6,921 nt of DNA from contig SKTN01000355.1 of assembly GCA_007117945.1 (NCBI GenBank), forward strand, positions 1-6,921. Direction: 5' to 3'. Position 1 is the stretch's first letter. Each line of letters opens with the position of its first letter. A program made the translations under genes and the position numbers. A model generated the notes under the pieces. It saw only the letters and a program-made list of their open reading frames with translations. It was not told where the DNA came from and did no database searches. Shown here piece by piece: positions 5,181 to 6,921 of this stretch. This DNA is from Nitriliruptoraceae bacterium (GTDB lineage: Bacteria > Actinomycetota > Nitriliruptoria > Nitriliruptorales > Nitriliruptoraceae).

Positions 5181-6494
5181 GTGACCGCAGACCCCGCGAA
5201 CTGGTCCTTCGAGACGCGACAGATCCACGCCGGCGCCGTCCCCGACCCCACCACCGGGTCCCGCGCGACGCCGATCTACCAGACCACGTCCTTCGCGCTC
5301 GGCAACACCGAGCGGGCGGCGAACCTCTTCGGGTTGGCGGAGCCGGGCAACATCTACACCCGGATCATGAACCCCACGACCGACGTGGTCGAGCAGCGCG
5401 TCGCCGCCCTCGAGGGAGGTGTCGCGGCCCTGGCCGTGGCATCGGGCCAGGCAGCGGAGACGCTGGCCATCCTCAACCTCGCCGAGGCCGGCGACCACAT
5501 CGTCTCCTCCGCCTCGCTCTACGGCGGGACCTACAACCTCTTCGCCTACACCCTGCCCAAGCTCGGCATCGAGGTGTCCTTCGTGGAGGACCCCGACGAC
5601 CTCGATGCCTGGCGGGCCGCGGCCCGGGAGAACACCAAGGCCTTCTACGGGGAGTCGATCGGCAACCCGAAGATCGACGTGCTGGACATCACCGGTGTGG
5701 CTGAGGTGGCCCACGAGCTCGGCCTGCCCCTCATCATCGACAACACCGTGGCCACCCCCTACCTGATCCGGCCCCTGGACCACGGTGCCGACATCGTCGT
5801 GCACTCCGCCACCAAGTTCCTGGGCGGCCACGGCACGGTGATCGGCGGGGTGGTCGTCGACGGTGGACGCTTCGACTTCGGCGCCCACGCGCAGCGCTTC
5901 CCGGGGCTGACCACCCCCGACCCGTCCTACCACGGGCTGAACTACTGGGAGGCGCTGGGCAACGAGGGAGCGGCCTTCGCGATCAAGCTGCGGGTGCAGC
6001 TGTTGCGTGACCTCGGCCCCGCGCTCAGCCCCCACAGCGCCTTCCTGCTGCTCCAGGGCATCGAGACCCTGAGCCTGAGGATGGATCGTCACGTCGCCAA
6101 CGCCCAGCACCTCGCGGAGTGGCTCGAGGGGCACCAGGACGTGGAACGCGTGTGGTACGCGGGGCTCACCTCCTCGCCCTGGCACGCCAACGCACAGCGC
6201 TACGCACCCAAGGGCCCGGGAGCCATCGTCTCCTTCGAGCTGACCGGTGGCGTCGAGGCCGGTCAGCGGTTCGTCGATGGTGTGGAGCTGTTCAGCCACC
6301 TCGCCAACATCGGCGACGTGCGCAGCCTGATCATCCACCCGGCATCGACCACCCACTCCCAGCTGACCCCCGAGCAGCAGGTGACCACCGGGGTGACCCC
6401 GGGGCTGGTGCGGCTGTCGGTGGGGCTCGAGGGCGTCGACGACCTGACCGCCGACCTGGAGTCCGGCTTCGCCGCGGCGGCGGGCACCGGGTGA
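5181..6494 (+). CDS. metY: O-acetylhomoserine sulfhydrylase (aminocarboxypropyltransferase)
   Basis: MetY is a cytoplasmic pyridoxal-phosphate enzyme that replaces the acetyl group of O-acetylhomoserine with sulfide, giving homocysteine and acetate. The 437-residue product fits the family (about 430). It shows FETRQIHAG (10-18), TPIYQTTSF (30-38), YTRIMNPT (59-66), ALAVASGQAA, SLYGGTYNLF (112-121) and the PLP-contacting Asp187 in IIDNT. The Schiff-base lysine is Lys212 in SATKFLGGHGT (209-219), and LIIHPASTTH marks the C-terminal domain. The long insert with NYWEALGN is typical of MetY rather than of cystathionine gamma-synthase. GTG 5181 is chosen because GGAG (5170-5173) lies 7 nt upstream; GTG 5157 is in frame but lacks such a site. 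metX starts 1 nt after its stop, so the two are almost surely co-transcribed and coupled. Confidence 0.95.
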   Translation: MTADPANWSFETRQIHAGAVPDPTTGSRATPIYQTTSFALGNTERAANLFGLAEPGNIYTRIMNPTTDVVEQRVAALEGGVAALAVASGQAAETLAILNLAEAGDHIVSSASLYGGTYNLFAYTLPKLGIEVSFVEDPDDLDAWRAAARENTKAFYGESIGNPKIDVLDITGVAEVAHELGLPLIIDNTVATPYLIRPLDHGADIVVHSATKFLGGHGTVIGGVVVDGGRFDFGAHAQRFPGLTTPDPSYHGLNYWEALGNEGAAFAIKLRVQLLRDLGPALSPHSAFLLLQGIETLSLRMDRHVANAQHLAEWLEGHQDVERVWYAGLTSSPWHANAQRYAPKGPGAIVSFELTGGVEAGQRFVDGVELFSHLANIGDVRSLIIHPASTTHSQLTPEQQVTTGVTPGLVRLSVGLEGVDDLTADLESGFAAAAGTG

Positions 6495-6495
6495 C

Positions 6496-6921
6496 GTGAC
6501 CACACCCCCCGCCACCGGAGCCTGGCGCGACGGCGACCCGATCGGTCGCCGTCGCTTCGCCGTGATCGGGGACCTGCGACCCGAGCTCGGTGGGGAGCTG
6601 CCCGAGGTCACCCTCGCCTACGAGACCTGGGGCGCGCTCAGCCCCGAGCGCGACAACGCGGTGCTGGTGCTCCACGCACTGACCGGTGACAGCCACGTCG
6701 TGGGCGAGGTGGAGCCCGGCCACCCCACCCCGGGCTGGTGGCAGGGCCTGATCGGTCCGGGGTGTCCCCTGGACACCGACCGGTGGTTCATCGTGGCACC
6801 CAACGTGCTGGGCGGGTGCATGGGCTCCACGGGGCCCGCGTCGCTGGCACCCGACGGACGGCCCTGGGCGTCACGCTTCCCCCAGGTCACGATCCGCGAC
6901 CAGGTCGACGCCGAGGTGGCG
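6496..6921 (+). CDS. metX: homoserine O-acetyltransferase, N-terminal part (cut by the right edge)
   Basis: MetX transfers the acetyl group of acetyl-CoA to homoserine, making the substrate of the MetY encoded just upstream. The visible 142 codons cover the first part of the alpha/beta-hydrolase fold: VTLAYETWGAL (38-48), NAVLVLHALTGDSHV (54-68), WWQGLIGPGCPLDTDRWFIV (81-100) and NVLGGCMGSTGPAS (103-116), then FPQVTIRDQV. These are diagnostic MetX blocks. The catalytic Ser (GGSMGG motif), Asp and His lie beyond the window. An acetyl or succinyl preference cannot be read from this part, but the metY context favours acetyl. GTG 6496 is the best start, one nucleotide after the metY TGA and without a strong ribosome binding site, so translation probably depends on reinitiation by ribosomes finishing metY. 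Confidence 0.93.
   Translation, partial: MTTPPATGAWRDGDPIGRRRFAVIGDLRPELGGELPEVTLAYETWGALSPERDNAVLVLHALTGDSHVVGEVEPGHPTPGWWQGLIGPGCPLDTDRWFIVAPNVLGGCMGSTGPASLAPDGRPWASRFPQVTIRDQVDAEVA

Noticed and set aside
4266..6611. 781-codon open frame on the minus strand
   Set aside because: It is antisense to the aldo/keto reductase, metY and metX, all of which have clear motifs and catalytic residues. Its own composition is repetitive shadow.

Overview
The window is GC-rich (roughly 70 % by eye), uses many GTG starts, and has promoter-like TAnnnT hexamers. It carries two actinobacterial hallmark genes, a CrgA-type division protein and a class E sortase, so the organism is almost certainly an actinobacterium (Actinomycetota). 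I cannot name the genus. No transposase, integrase, phage gene or CRISPR array is visible; this looks like ordinary chromosomal housekeeping DNA. The crgA/sortase pairing is typically found near the chromosomal origin in actinobacteria.

Left part (1-1342): the N-terminal part of a class E sortase gene runs leftward off the window edge. crgA (538-810) is divergent from it. crgA converges on the last gene of a leftward three-gene cluster. The convergent junction (about 850-1005) is crowded with palindromes: a crgA terminator-like hairpin, several DnaA-box-like TCCACA sequences arranged as inverted repeats, and a long 13-bp-arm hairpin around the stop codon of the leftward cluster.

Middle (959-3810, minus strand): three tightly overlapping genes. 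First is a UDP-glucuronate decarboxylase (UDP-xylose synthase) with a good ribosome binding site and promoter-like hexamer. Next is a gamma-glutamyltransferase-family Ntn hydrolase whose start overlaps the decarboxylase stop. Last is a small two-helix membrane protein with a C-terminal zinc-ribbon-like motif, whose likely start overlaps the transferase stop. The arrangement predicts one translationally coupled transcript, but I know of no pathway joining the three.

Right part (3983-6921, plus strand): a tRNA-Ala(UGC) gene with the G3-U70 identity pair, a stand-alone aldo/keto reductase, a candidate terminator, then metY (O-acetylhomoserine sulfhydrylase) and metX (homoserine O-acetyltransferase, cut by the window end). 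MetX makes O-acetylhomoserine and MetY combines it with sulfide to give homocysteine, the direct-sulfhydrylation route to methionine.

I found no convincing new biological system. The most curious parts are the palindrome-rich crgA downstream region and the odd content of the uxs-ggt-zinc-ribbon operon. No gene-free stretch exceeds 300 bases; the longest are 390-537, 811-958 and 3811-3982, and each is described among the features.
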